A model generated the notes under the pieces. It searched no databases. It saw only the letters and a program-made list of their open reading frames with translations, and had not been told where the DNA came from. Shown here one piece after another: positions 1-8,579 of a stretch of DNA of 64,000 nt. Source of the stretch: Opitutia bacterium UBA4506. GTDB lineage: Bacteria; Verrucomicrobiota; Verrucomicrobiia; Opitutales; Puniceicoccaceae. The stretch spans positions 1 through 64,000 of the forward strand of contig DGMY01000043.1 in NCBI GenBank assembly GCA_002388665.1, read 5' to 3'. Every line of letters begins with the position of its first letter. Within the stretch, counting starts at the first letter, position 1. The position numbers and the translations under genes were made by a program.

Positions 1-215
1 GTTCAGTTCTGGGGGTCTCTTCACCACCTCTTGACCTTCACAGGAGGCAGCCACTCTAACTGAAAGTTTGCACGAACAACTCTCCGGACCAGGCAGGCAC
101 CTCTCCAAGTAGCTTGGCGCTTCAGCGAAGATTCCATCGTGCCAGCCCCCCCCCCTATTCCGGCATGCACGTCCCCCAACACCTCCCTCCAGAGAGAATC
201 GACCGACTCACCCAC

Positions 216-250
216 GAAAAAGGCGGCCCTCATTGAGAGCCGCCTTTCGT
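216..250 (-). terminator. Intrinsic terminator after the FKBP gene
   Basis: A GC-rich inverted repeat pairs AAAGGCGGC (219-227) with GCCGCCTTT (239-247) around an 11-nt loop. Read on the minus strand the second arm runs into a T-rich tract. It lies about 30 bp beyond the stop of the FKBP isomerase gene, as expected for its terminator. It might work in both directions, since T residues follow on the plus strand as well. Confidence 0.75.
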
Positions 251-277
251 AAAAGCTGTGACGAATATTTCGACCGA

Positions 278-997
278 TTAGTTCGGTGAAACGATGTCTA
301 CAATCTCAGCGTCAAAGATCAGCATAGCTCCGGGAGGGATTGGGCTGTTGGGAGGAGGGTTGTCACCATATCCGAGCTCGGCTGGGATGAAGATGCGCAC
401 CTTACCGCCTTCTCCAATCTTGGAAAGACCGCCCGAGAAACCCGGAATCACACCGCGCATTGGAAAAGTTGCGGGCTCACCACGGTCGAAGGAGCTATCG
501 AAGACAGTACCATCCACAAGAGAACCTTCGTAGTTCACGACAACCTCATCTTCCATTGCTGGACTGGAGCCTTCGCCCTCTTCAATGATCTCGTAGTAGA
601 ATCCACTTTCGTCTTTCTGAACGTCAGAGTTCGCTTCCAATTCTTCGATAAAACCAACTGTAGCAGCTTGGGCTTCGGCCATTTCTTTAGCCTGAGCTGC
701 CATCGCGCGCTGCTGAAGGAACTGCTGGAGCTGCGGAAGCTGCGCCTGCACTTCTTCCATGCTGGCCCCTTTGAGACCCTTCTGGAAACCGGTTAGGAAT
801 TCAGCTTTCTCAGCATCCGAAAATCCGAGTTGGTCGAGTCCAATCTGCTGGCTGACCATCAAACCGAATACTGCTGGAAGTGGCATCTCCTTCGCTTCGG
901 TTTCGTCTTCCGCCGATGCGGAAAAAGTTAAAGCCGTCAAGGCGCTGACTCCTACGAGCAACCGCCACGGGGTTTGGGTTATTTTAGATAATTGCAT
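278..997 (-). CDS. FKBP-type peptidyl-prolyl cis-trans isomerase, exported
   Basis: This exported foldase should catalyse cis-trans isomerisation of X-Pro bonds during folding of envelope proteins. The 239-residue product has an N-terminal hydrophobic signal sequence ending near the FSASA motif. A helical, Gln/Ala-rich segment resembling the FKBP_N dimerisation region follows. A complete C-terminal FKBP domain comes last, with the VVVNYEGSLVDGTVFDSS and IPGFSGGL blocks and the IPAELGYGD loop. The ATG at 997 is preferred because the frame open further upstream lacks an ATG and would lengthen the signal peptide oddly. The arrangement resembles Mip/FklB proteins. No partner gene is adjacent: the next gene on the same strand ends 116 bp upstream. 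The terminator just downstream suggests a monocistronic or last-in-unit gene. Confidence 0.9.
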   Translation of the reverse strand: MQLSKITQTPWRLLVGVSALTALTFSASAEDETEAKEMPLPAVFGLMVSQQIGLDQLGFSDAEKAEFLTGFQKGLKGASMEEVQAQLPQLQQFLQQRAMAAQAKEMAEAQAATVGFIEELEANSDVQKDESGFYYEIIEEGEGSSPAMEDEVVVNYEGSLVDGTVFDSSFDRGEPATFPMRGVIPGFSGGLSKIGEGGKVRIFIPAELGYGDNPPPNSPIPPGAMLIFDAEIVDIVSPN

Positions 998-1113
998 CAA
1001 CGTTACGAAAGCACTGCCTTTTCTGGAATGCAAGCGCTGAGCCGATTCTCCTTACCGCGCAGTGACGGAATTAGAAAGCGAGGCAAAAGCTCCGAACACG
1101 TTGAGTCCCAGCG

Positions 1114-1779
1114 TTATTCAAACAGGGACCCGAGCACGTCGACGGACAACTCACCCAGATCATTTACAAATAGATCAGGCTGTCCCAATTTCTCGCGAGG
1201 ATGAGTGGTCAAAACTCCGACCGATTTCATGCCTCCTGAATCAGCTGCTTGCAAGCCATGATGACTATCCTCGAGTACCACACAACGTTCTGGAGGGAGA
1301 CTCGCCAAACCCGCTGCTTTCAAAAACACTTCCGGGTCCGGCTTGCCGTTTTTGACATCCTCACTGGCGACAATTCCGTCAAAAAGACCGTCCATCCCCA
1401 TCACTTCAAGGGCGGTGCGAATGTTCTCTTTCGCGCTCGAAGTTCCCACAACGCGGGGAATTCCCGCCTCTTTCAGCGACTCCACCAGTTGACGAACGCC
1501 GGGGAGAGGATCCAGACCTTTCTCACGGACGATCTGGCGATACAGCTCCTCCTTGCGGTCCCCAAGCCGTTCAATCTCCTCCTCGTCATCTGACCATTCA
1601 AAGACGTCGGGAATGATCACCCGATTGATCTGTCCAAAGCTCTCCTTGAATTGATCTTCGGTCAGACTCTTTCCAATCTCGTCGGCCAATTGCTGCCAGG
1701 ATAGGTAGTGGTGACTTGAAGAATCCACCACAACACCGTCCCAATCGAACAGAACGCCGTATGATTTTGGACCACTCAA
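1114..1779 (-). CDS. HAD-superfamily hydrolase, beta-phosphoglucomutase-like
   Basis: A 221-residue haloacid dehalogenase-type phosphatase or phosphomutase. Motif I is FDWDGVVVDS near residue 11, with the two Asp of the DxD nucleophile pair. A helical cap follows. Motif II is the Thr/Ser in VVGTSS, motif III the Lys in NGKPDPEVF, and motif IV the acidic VVLEDSHHGLQAA segment. This pattern fits the beta-phosphoglucomutase/phosphoglycolate phosphatase-like subgroup, but the substrate cannot be read from sequence. The frame has no early ATG. It probably begins at TTG 1779, 24 nt after the fabV stop, and an AGGAG-like stretch overlaps that stop codon. The position directly behind fabV on the same strand suggests co-transcription. 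Confidence 0.82.
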   Translation of the reverse strand: MSGPKSYGVLFDWDGVVVDSSSHHYLSWQQLADEIGKSLTEDQFKESFGQINRVIIPDVFEWSDDEEEIERLGDRKEELYRQIVREKGLDPLPGVRQLVESLKEAGIPRVVGTSSAKENIRTALEVMGMDGLFDGIVASEDVKNGKPDPEVFLKAAGLASLPPERCVVLEDSHHGLQAADSGGMKSVGVLTTHPREKLGQPDLFVNDLGELSVDVLGSLFE

Positions 1780-1803
1780 GGCAATCTGGGAACGAAGGTT
1801 CTC

Positions 1804-3000
1804 CTACCAATCACCACCCGGCAGGGCAGTGTCGGGGTCGACGTCGCGTGTATAATCGATCCCGTCTACACCGAATCCGAACAGCTTCAAAAAGTCGTTC
1901 TGGTATCCCATGTAGTCGGACAATTCCTTCAGGTTCTCAGAGGTAATTAGAGGCCAGATCTCGGCAACAGCTGCCTGAATCTCTGGCTTCATCTCCAAAT
2001 CATCAACATGGATTCGCCCGTCGTCTCCGAGCTCTACTTCATTCCCACCGTAGAGACGGTCGCGGAAGAGACGCACAATTTGCTCGATGCAACCTTCGTG
2101 GGTGCCCTTCTCCTTCATAATTTTGAAGAGAATCGAGATGTATAAAGGAACAACCGGGATCGCCGAGCTCGCCTGAGTCACCACCGCTTTGTTGACTGCT
2201 ACGTAGGCTTCTCCGCCGAGATTCTTATACTGATCGGTAATGACAGTCGCCGCGCGATCGAGGTCTTCTTTCGCCTTACCGATCGTACCATTCTTGTAAA
2301 TGGGCCAAGTCAATTTCGGCCCGATGTAAGAATAGGCAATCGTCTTAAAGTTATCAGCCAGGAGATCGTTCTCGGCCAGACATTCCATCCAGCGTTCCCA
2401 ATCTTCGCCACCCATCACTTTAATCGTGGAGTGGACGTCTTCTCCATCTGCAGGATCAATTTGGATCTCATGAACGAGGTCCTTGTCCGTATCAACGGTT
2501 TTGCTGGAGAAGGATTGACCGATCGGCTTCAAGCAGGACTTGAAGGTTTCGCCGCTGCGAGGATCTGTCCGGCGGGGTGACGCGAGGCTGTAGACGACGA
2601 GGTCAATTGGCCCCATCTCTTTCTTCAAGCGCTCAATCACCTTGTCCTTCAACTCGTCGGAAAATGCGTCGCCATTGAGACTTCCCGCATAGAGCCCTTC
2701 CTTGCGGGCTTCGGCTTCCAATGTCGCTGCATTGTAATAACCAGCAGATGCCGGACGCCCGTTGGAGGCAGGTCTTTCGAAAAACACCCCGAAAGTGTCA
2801 GCACCGCAACCAAATGCGGCCTGAATCCGGGACGATAACCCGTAACCAGTGGAGGAGCCGATGACGAGAACCCGCTTGGGGCCATCTGCCACTTTTCCGC
2901 CAGCACGAGCAACTTCAATTTGTTCCTTCACGTTTGCCGCACAGCCATCGGGGTGGGCGGTCACGCAAACAAAGCCACGTATTTTCGGTTCAATGATCAT
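1804..3000 (-). CDS. fabV: Enoyl-[acyl-carrier-protein] reductase FabV (trans-2-enoyl-CoA reductase type)
   Basis: This enzyme reduces the trans-2 double bond of enoyl-ACP (or enoyl-CoA) with NAD(P)H, the last step of each fatty-acid elongation cycle. The 398-residue length is typical of FabV, which is longer than FabI. Diagnostic features are the N-terminal MIIEPKIRGFVCVTAHP block, the nucleotide-binding GSSTGYGLSSR loop, and the active-site Tyr followed by eight residues and Lys in the WPIYKNGTIGKAK segment. The start at ATG 3000 matches the usual FabV N-terminus and drops four extra residues of the open frame. No other fatty-acid gene is nearby. FabV is a triclosan-tolerant isozyme and may be the only enoyl reductase of this organism, but the window cannot show that. 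Confidence 0.95.
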   Translation of the reverse strand: MIIEPKIRGFVCVTAHPDGCAANVKEQIEVARAGGKVADGPKRVLVIGSSTGYGLSSRIQAAFGCGADTFGVFFERPASNGRPASAGYYNAATLEAEARKEGLYAGSLNGDAFSDELKDKVIERLKKEMGPIDLVVYSLASPRRTDPRSGETFKSCLKPIGQSFSSKTVDTDKDLVHEIQIDPADGEDVHSTIKVMGGEDWERWMECLAENDLLADNFKTIAYSYIGPKLTWPIYKNGTIGKAKEDLDRAATVITDQYKNLGGEAYVAVNKAVVTQASSAIPVVPLYISILFKIMKEKGTHEGCIEQIVRLFRDRLYGGNEVELGDDGRIHVDDLEMKPEIQAAVAEIWPLITSENLKELSDYMGYQNDFLKLFGFGVDGIDYTRDVDPDTALPGGDW

Positions 3001-3125
3001 GGATGGAAACAACGGATGGTTGGCAAAGGCTCAATTTCTTTCAACCCTAATAATTACCGATCCACAGTTCTTACCGGGTTTCTCAAGTCCAAACGAGAAA
3101 CGGTAGCGCCGGAAATCTGCCCCCT

Positions 3126-4856
3126 TCACTCCGGCTTGGCCACCAACCAGACGGTTTGGTAGGGTCCGAGTGACAGTCCTCGCTTGCGCGGACGCAGAGT
3201 TCTTCCACCGATAATTTCGTAAAACTTTTCTATCCCTGCGACCCCTCCAATCGCATCCAAACGCTTAAAGACCTGTTTCTTTGCCGAAAAATTCGAGATA
3301 CAAAGGATGGTTTGGTTTGGCGAACGTCGCTCGACTACGAAAAATTCGGTTCCGAGGGAGTGAATTCGCTGCGACGCATTCGGATGGAATGCTGGGTATG
3401 ATCGGCGACGCTGCAGGATCAATTGATATTCGCTGAAGATCTCCGCAAATTCTCCGCCTGGTGCCAAGGAGGACTCCAGTGCATTGCGCTCCCACTTCTC
3501 CCGGTTGATCGTTCGATTCCTTCCAGTCAGCGCGAGGCCTTCCTCGTAATTGGCTGCACCAAACAAGCAGGGGAGATACACGGCGGGGATTCCTTTGAGA
3601 CTCAATGCAACAATCTGCGAGCAGAGGAACCTCGCATTGCCAAGAGATTCGTCTCCTGCTTCGGACAGCGCGGAGGCATAGGTAATGTTCAGTTCGTATG
3701 GGCTCTCCGTTCCGTCGGAGTTCGCTTTGCGCGATACCCGTCCTCCCCGCTTTTCCACTTCGCCCACGAGCTCTTCAATTTCCTCTGTCGAGAGGAGTCC
3801 CGTCAAGGGTCGCACACCAATCCCGTCATGACTGGAGGTAAAGTTTAGGAAGCACTGGTCGTCGCTGAGATCCGGAAGCCCGGCTGCCCATTCGCTGAGG
3901 TGCTCTGAGGTCTCATTGAGCAACCCGTGGAGCAACAACGGGGGTAGCGCAAATTGATAAACGATGTGCGCTTCATCATCCTGCCCGAAATAGCTTATGT
4001 TTTCGTGGTGCGGGACATTCGTCTCCGTGAGCAAGATTGTTTCCGGCGCAACAATCTCAAGTATGTCGCGGAACAATTTGACGATTTCGTGGGTCTCCGG
4101 TTGGTGAATGCAATCGGTGCCCAATTCCTTCCAGATAAACGCCACAGCATCCAGGCGCAGGATCCGGATTCCAACAGAGAGGTAGAGGAAGAGAATATCA
4201 ACGAACTCGAAAAAGAGATCCGGACTCCTCCAATTCAGATCCACTTGGTCAGCACTGAAGGTTGTCCACACCCAACGATCTCCGTCGCGAGTCGCAAACT
4301 GCGTCAACAGTGGAGAGGTCCTCGGGCGAACGACCATCGAGGTATCTGCGTCCTTGTCCTCGGTAACGAAATAGTCGGCGGCCGGATAAATTCCCGCCAC
4401 AAATTCCCGAAACCACTCCCCTTTCGCCGAACAATGATTCAGCACGAGGTCCGACATCACTCCAAATTCGGAGGATAGCGCCCGGATATCCTCCCAGGTT
4501 CCTAGGTTCGGATCGACTTTGCGGTAATCTTTGACCGAAAAACCATCATCCGAACTCCACGGAAAAAACGGGAGGACGTGTACGGTGCTGATTGCCCCTT
4601 TTAGGTGACGGGTACAAAACCGCCGCAAGGTGGTCAGCGGTGTTTCACCGTCCTGGTACACGGTGTCCCCATACGTGATCAGGACTACGTCTTTCTCCGA
4701 CCAGAGAAAATCCGGCTTTGAGGGGTGAAGCCCCACCCCATAACGCCCGATGGTGGCGTAGAATCTCTCGACCATCCGATCCGCTTCGGAACCGTAGATC
4801 TTGCGAAAGCGCCTCTGCAGACGCTCTAATTGCGGGTGTGAAACAAATCGTATCAT
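3126..4856 (-). CDS. GH13_18 glycoside phosphorylase, probable glucosylglycerate phosphorylase
   Basis: A 576-residue alpha-amylase-superfamily protein of the sucrose phosphorylase subfamily. These enzymes cleave a glucoside with phosphate to give alpha-glucose 1-phosphate. Active-site residues are visible: nucleophile Asp236 in RLDAVAF, acid/base Glu278 in LLTETNVPHHEN, and transition-state stabiliser Asp344 in SHDGIGVRP. The subfamily includes sucrose, sucrose-6'-phosphate and glucosylglycerate phosphorylases. The length (about 570 rather than about 490 residues) and the nearby glucosyl-3-phosphoglycerate synthase favour glucosylglycerate as substrate, which is inference. The start codon overlaps the stop of the upstream GT4 gene by four bases (ATGA), so the two are translationally coupled. 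No signal peptide is present, so it acts in the cytoplasm. Confidence 0.85.
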   Translation of the reverse strand: MIRFVSHPQLERLQRRFRKIYGSEADRMVERFYATIGRYGVGLHPSKPDFLWSEKDVVLITYGDTVYQDGETPLTTLRRFCTRHLKGAISTVHVLPFFPWSSDDGFSVKDYRKVDPNLGTWEDIRALSSEFGVMSDLVLNHCSAKGEWFREFVAGIYPAADYFVTEDKDADTSMVVRPRTSPLLTQFATRDGDRWVWTTFSADQVDLNWRSPDLFFEFVDILFLYLSVGIRILRLDAVAFIWKELGTDCIHQPETHEIVKLFRDILEIVAPETILLTETNVPHHENISYFGQDDEAHIVYQFALPPLLLHGLLNETSEHLSEWAAGLPDLSDDQCFLNFTSSHDGIGVRPLTGLLSTEEIEELVGEVEKRGGRVSRKANSDGTESPYELNITYASALSEAGDESLGNARFLCSQIVALSLKGIPAVYLPCLFGAANYEEGLALTGRNRTINREKWERNALESSLAPGGEFAEIFSEYQLILQRRRSYPAFHPNASQRIHSLGTEFFVVERRSPNQTILCISNFSAKKQVFKRLDAIGGVAGIEKFYEIIGGRTLRPRKRGLSLGPYQTVWLVAKPE

Positions 4857-6115
4857 GAGGTCATCCCGGTCAAGCTGGTGAGGAGGGTGCGAAGATTGCG
4901 GCGCAATACACTATAACTATAAAATCGTCGGGCAGTCTTGAAATTATGCTCTACCATTTCCGTTCGATAGTCAGGGTCCGACAGCACCCTCCGGACTTGG
5001 CGGATGACGTGCTGGGTCACAAATCCGTCCATTTCCATGAGTCGAAACCCTTTCGGCTCAATGTCCTGGACGTAGATTGAATACCGATTGATGACCACCG
5101 GGAGCCGGAAATAAATCGCCTCCAGGAGTGCATTGCCAAACCCTTCATACAAACTCGGATAGGTCACGAGGTCGGCGTGGGCATATGCATCCCAAAGGGT
5201 GTACACTTTCCGCTCCTCCGAGTCGCGTTGGCGTACTTCGCTAATCCGGTCCGCAACAAACCGAAGATCAACTCCCTCTTCTGCTGCCAGCTCCATCAGG
5301 CGATCCGCATATTCAAACCCTTCATCACCCGCTTCATGAGTGATCACCAGCTTACAACGCGGGTCTTCCAAAGCGCCGATCAGCTTGATCGCGTGCTCAA
5401 TCCCTTTCCGAGGCACGATACGAGTCGGTTGCAGAAAGATGATGTCTTCGTCGGTCAGGCCGATCTCTTCGCGAAAATCAGCCGCGTAGTCATCCGGCCC
5501 CTCCGGCGCGTTGTCAAAATCGAATACGTTGGGAATGAGGAGCGACGAAACACCTTTGCGCAAGGAGAGTTGCTCCTGCGCAGCTTGGTTGATCACTACG
5601 TGGCGCATATTCGACATCCGAGCCGGGAAGGCCATGTCGAGATAGTCCTGGACCGCGCCCACACTAAACCGCGTACGCTCCCAGTAAAAGTCATGGTGGT
5701 GGGCGATCACAGGGATCTGCGTCTCCGCTAAAAATTCCGCCAGGGCGATCCCCAGAGGCACGTGCATCGGAATCGCCAGCACGTTTTGAGGTACGAGAAC
5801 GTCGATTTGAAATTTTTCGACGAAATCATATAATGTCTGCTTCAGGTACGCAGCCAGATCGAGAATCCGCGCGGTCACCTCAGACCCACGACGGGTGTTC
5901 CCCCATATTCGTTCATTAATCCACTGGTTTTCGCTGAAGCCAAAATAGGCCTCTGGTACACAGTGGGAGATAGAGGAGTGACGGTCGCTTTTCCCACTGT
6001 ACCAGTAGGATACGTGACGATCGTCCCAAAGAACTTGAGCCCACTTGGCGCTCTCCAGTGAAACTCCGTCCTGGCCAGCGAACCGCGTAGATACGAACCC
6101 GATATTTTTGCCCAT
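4853..6115 (-). CDS. GT4-family glycosyltransferase in the glucosylglycerate cluster
   Basis: A 420-residue GT-B fold retaining glycosyltransferase. The N-terminal half carries a short Gly-containing first strand (IGFVSTRFAGQDGVS) suited to acceptor binding. The C-terminal half has the donor-binding block FLQPTRIVPRKGIEHAI and the EX7E motif in YEGFGNALLEA, a hallmark of GT4. It has no membrane segment. It is the first gene of a two-gene minus-strand operon with the GH13_18 phosphorylase and is divergent from the M20-like gene 115 bp away. Donor and acceptor are unknown. A plausible job is to transfer a second sugar onto glucosylglycerate or to make a related glycoside that the phosphorylase recycles. 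The ATG at 6115 fits the first beta strand. Confidence 0.8.
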   Translation of the reverse strand: MGKNIGFVSTRFAGQDGVSLESAKWAQVLWDDRHVSYWYSGKSDRHSSISHCVPEAYFGFSENQWINERIWGNTRRGSEVTARILDLAAYLKQTLYDFVEKFQIDVLVPQNVLAIPMHVPLGIALAEFLAETQIPVIAHHHDFYWERTRFSVGAVQDYLDMAFPARMSNMRHVVINQAAQEQLSLRKGVSSLLIPNVFDFDNAPEGPDDYAADFREEIGLTDEDIIFLQPTRIVPRKGIEHAIKLIGALEDPRCKLVITHEAGDEGFEYADRLMELAAEEGVDLRFVADRISEVRQRDSEERKVYTLWDAYAHADLVTYPSLYEGFGNALLEAIYFRLPVVINRYSIYVQDIEPKGFRLMEMDGFVTQHVIRQVRRVLSDPDYRTEMVEHNFKTARRFYSYSVLRRNLRTLLTSLTGMTS

Positions 6116-6230
6116 AAATTAGTAGTTGATCGATTCAGCAGGGTTCATGCCCTAAACACAGAAAAATAATTGGCCCGAAAACAGCTTGCGGGGAGCTGGT
6201 CATCCTGACCCAATCTTTGCAATCTAGTCC
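6116..6230. promoter_or_regulatory. Divergent promoter region of the glucosylglycerate cluster
   Basis: This 115-bp AT-richer gap separates the minus-strand GT4/phosphorylase operon from the plus-strand operon beginning with the M20-like gene. Both transcription units should start here. I cannot identify convincing -35/-10 boxes or an operator by eye. Confidence 0.45.
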
Positions 6231-7394
6231 ATGCCGAAAAAAAACCAAGATATTCTAAACCTAATCCCTGATCCGTCACAGATCGAGTCGCTCAAGGAAG
6301 TGATACTCGCCAATGCTGTGATGTGCGGGGAAATCCCTTCACCTACGTTTGAGGAGGGACAACGGCTCGTTTTCATGCGCGATCGCTTCACCGAGGCCGG
6401 GATGGAACACGTCTCGGTTGACGAGAAAGACAATGTCGCCGCGATCCTGCCTGGGAGCTCCGGCGAACGTAGGATTTTGCTTTCAGCCAATCTCGACACC
6501 ATTCACTACGCCGGTGCCGATCATGCCATGACCCTCGGCCCCGACTCCATTACTGGTCGGGGAATTTGCGAGAACAGTCTTGGTCTGGGAGTCCTCTCCT
6601 CTCTGCCATTCGTGCTCGAAAGGCTCGGTGTCCAACTCAAATCCGACCTCCTTTTGGTCGGAACGTCGCAATCCATCGGGGTGGGTAACCTGGGAGGGAT
6701 CCGCTTCTTTCTAGACAATTATCCCAACGAGATTGATTTCGGGATTTGCCTCCGGGCCGCGCAGCTTGGGCGCCTCAGTTACGCTTCTCTCGGCATGCTT
6801 CGGGGCGAGGTTCAAATCGAGGTTCCCGAAACCTACGACTGGAAGAGACTCCCCGAGGGCAGTGCGATCATCATTCTCAATCGGCTCATCACCCAGCTAC
6901 AGGCTATTCCTCTTCCGAGCAATCCGGTCACTACCATTAACTTGGGGTCCGTCTTTGCCGGCAACACGTTTGGAATGGCCGCTCCAACGGCCAGCCTCCG
7001 TTTCGAGGTTCGCTCCGAGGAGGAGGATCGAACGGAGTGGATCGAGGATCAAATTCAGGAGATCGTTGAGGAACTCGCCGCCGAAAATGAGGTAAAGGTG
7101 TCACTCAAGGTCGTAGCCCGTCGTAATCGGGGCGGTATTTCGTTCTCCCATCCGTTGGTCAAAACAACCCGGACAGTGATTGAATCTCTGGGCGTCCGAC
7201 AGATTATCGCACCGAGTACCGGCGAGCTTTGCGCTCTGATTGATAAAGAGATTCCCGCCGTGACCGTCGGATTGACTCAGGGCGAGCATTTGCACGACCG
7301 CAACGAAACAATTAAAATTTCCCCCATCTACCAAGGGGTTGCACAGTTAATAGGCCTTCTCCGCGCCATAGACGGAGGATTCTGCGATGAGTAA
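6231..7394 (+). CDS. M20-family metallopeptidase homologue with degenerate active site
   Basis: The 387-residue protein has the overall M20 layout: an N-terminal catalytic-domain half, a central dimerisation-domain segment, and a C-terminal block with LTQGEHLHDRNETI. The catalytic signature is eroded. The first metal motif HxD reads N87-L-D89. The bridging-Asp motif reads C-E114-N-S where GxxDDK-like sequence is usual. The catalytic Glu-Glu pair after the GT block reads Q147-S148. I find no Asp/Glu in the usual fourth-ligand position near residues 172-178. Only the C-terminal His seems kept. A working di-zinc peptidase is therefore unlikely. The protein may bind a small molecule or partner, or regulate. 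It overlaps the GT81 gene by eight bases, so expression is coupled. My alignment is by eye. Confidence 0.75.
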   Translation: MPKKNQDILNLIPDPSQIESLKEVILANAVMCGEIPSPTFEEGQRLVFMRDRFTEAGMEHVSVDEKDNVAAILPGSSGERRILLSANLDTIHYAGADHAMTLGPDSITGRGICENSLGLGVLSSLPFVLERLGVQLKSDLLLVGTSQSIGVGNLGGIRFFLDNYPNEIDFGICLRAAQLGRLSYASLGMLRGEVQIEVPETYDWKRLPEGSAIIILNRLITQLQAIPLPSNPVTTINLGSVFAGNTFGMAAPTASLRFEVRSEEEDRTEWIEDQIQEIVEELAAENEVKVSLKVVARRNRGGISFSHPLVKTTRTVIESLGVRQIIAPSTGELCALIDKEIPAVTVGLTQGEHLHDRNETIKISPIYQGVAQLIGLLRAIDGGFCDE

Positions 7395-8367
7395 AATTGA
7401 GAAATGGCTCGAAACGAACACGTTTCACTACAGTGAATTCTGGGACATCCTCGCGCTCGTCCGTGAAAAAGAGAAAAAGGGGCTGACCCTGTCACTCTGT
7501 ATCCCGACTCTAAATGAGGAGAAAACGATCGGAAAGGAGATCGTGATTTTTCGTTCAGAACTCATGGAGCGTTATCCTCTCTTCGACGAGATTGCCGTTA
7601 TCGATAGCGGCTCCACCGATCAGACCCGTGAGGTCGCGAAATCTTTCGGGGCCGATGTCTACCTTGCTTCTGACATCCTGCCCGAGGAGGGGGACAAACG
7701 CGGCAAGGGAGAGAATCTATGGAAAGCGATCCACCAGCTACGGGGCGACATAATCTGCTATGTGGATGCAGATATTAAAAACATCCACCCCCGCTTCGCC
7801 TACGGTCTAATCGCCCCCCTGATCTACAATGACACGATCCAATACGTAAAGGCCTTCTACGACCGGCCTCTCGCCTTTTCCCAAGGGATTCGCCCCAGCG
7901 GGGGCGGGCGTGTCACGGAGATTTTGGTACGTCCCCTCTTCTCCCTCTTTTTCCCTGAACTCACCGCTCTGATTCAACCTCTTTCCGGCGAATACGCCGT
8001 GCGCCGTGAGGTGCTGGAAAAAGTTCCCTTCCCCATCGGGTATGGTGTCGAAACCTCGCATATTCTCGATGTCTACAACGAGTATGGTCTCGATGCTTTC
8101 GGCCAGACCGATCTTGACCAGCGGGTCCACCGAAACCAGACAACTCTCGCCCTCGGCAAGATGTCCTTCGGCATCCTCCAAACTTTCCTTCGCCGGATGC
8201 ACGCGTTCGGGATGTTCGACAAACTCCCTGAACTCGAAACCGTATACCGCCAGTTTCAGGTGCAGGAGAGTCGATACGAGCAGGTCACTTTCGATATCGT
8301 CGAGGAGGAACGCCGGCCAATGATTGAGGTTCCCGCATACCGCGAGAAGTTCTACGGAAAGAAGTAA
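7387..8367 (+). CDS. gpgS: Glucosyl-3-phosphoglycerate synthase (GT81)
   Basis: This enzyme transfers glucose from a nucleotide sugar to 3-phosphoglycerate, the committed step of glucosylglycerate synthesis. The 326-residue length is normal. Visible motifs are the GT-A start SLCIPTLNEEKTIG (residues 36-49), VIDSGSTDQT (71-80), the Gly/Lys-rich KRGKGENLW loop (104-112), the metal-binding DAD at 127-129, and the GGGRVTEILVRPLFSLFFPE segment typical of GpgS (from residue 172). The gene overlaps the M20-like gene by eight bases. A short ORF starts three bases after its stop. Glucosylglycerate is a compatible solute linked to salt stress or nitrogen limitation, and gltBD lies elsewhere in the window. 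GpgS is the most secure assignment in this cluster. Mannosyl-type specificity is less likely because GT55 enzymes look different. Confidence 0.9.
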   Translation: MSKIEKWLETNTFHYSEFWDILALVREKEKKGLTLSLCIPTLNEEKTIGKEIVIFRSELMERYPLFDEIAVIDSGSTDQTREVAKSFGADVYLASDILPEEGDKRGKGENLWKAIHQLRGDIICYVDADIKNIHPRFAYGLIAPLIYNDTIQYVKAFYDRPLAFSQGIRPSGGGRVTEILVRPLFSLFFPELTALIQPLSGEYAVRREVLEKVPFPIGYGVETSHILDVYNEYGLDAFGQTDLDQRVHRNQTTLALGKMSFGILQTFLRRMHAFGMFDKLPELETVYRQFQVQESRYEQVTFDIVEEERRPMIEVPAYREKFYGKK

Positions 8368-8370
8368 GCC

Positions 8371-8541
8371 GTGCCACAACCGATCAGGATCGTCGAAAAA
8401 CAACAGCAGTTGTCGCTGCTCTCCGTGGCGACGACAGTCACATCCGGCGTAGGGCGTCTCTACCGCACCCGGCATTCTTCAAGCGATGCGTTCTTCGCAT
8501 ACCACGAGGTAGGAGCCCCGCCGCAGTACACCCGCCCCTGA
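8371..8541 (+). CDS. Putative 56-residue small protein downstream of gpgS
   Basis: A GTG codon three bases after the gpgS stop opens a 56-codon frame ending at TGA 8539-8541. Codon choice looks like that of the neighbouring genes, with many GC-ending codons and few rare ones. The frame fills most of the otherwise unexplained 206-bp gap before the next glycosyltransferase. The predicted product has no hydrophobic segment. It has a Gln-rich stretch near residues 11-13 and an aromatic, basic second half (GRLYRTRHSS, FFAYHEVGAPPQYTRP). I recognise no family. Stop-start proximity suggests translational coupling. A conserved homologue at the same place in other clusters would establish it. Otherwise the gap is untranslated. 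Confidence 0.4.
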   Translation: MPQPIRIVEKQQQLSLLSVATTVTSGVGRLYRTRHSSSDAFFAYHEVGAPPQYTRP

Positions 8542-8579
8542 CTTCCGGACCTCCTATTAGCGCACCGCTTCCCGTGTCG

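Noticed and set aside
21..233. 70-codon minus-strand frame at the window start
   Set aside because: It overlaps the FKBP terminator, includes a G-run-derived Gly stretch and has no family resemblance.
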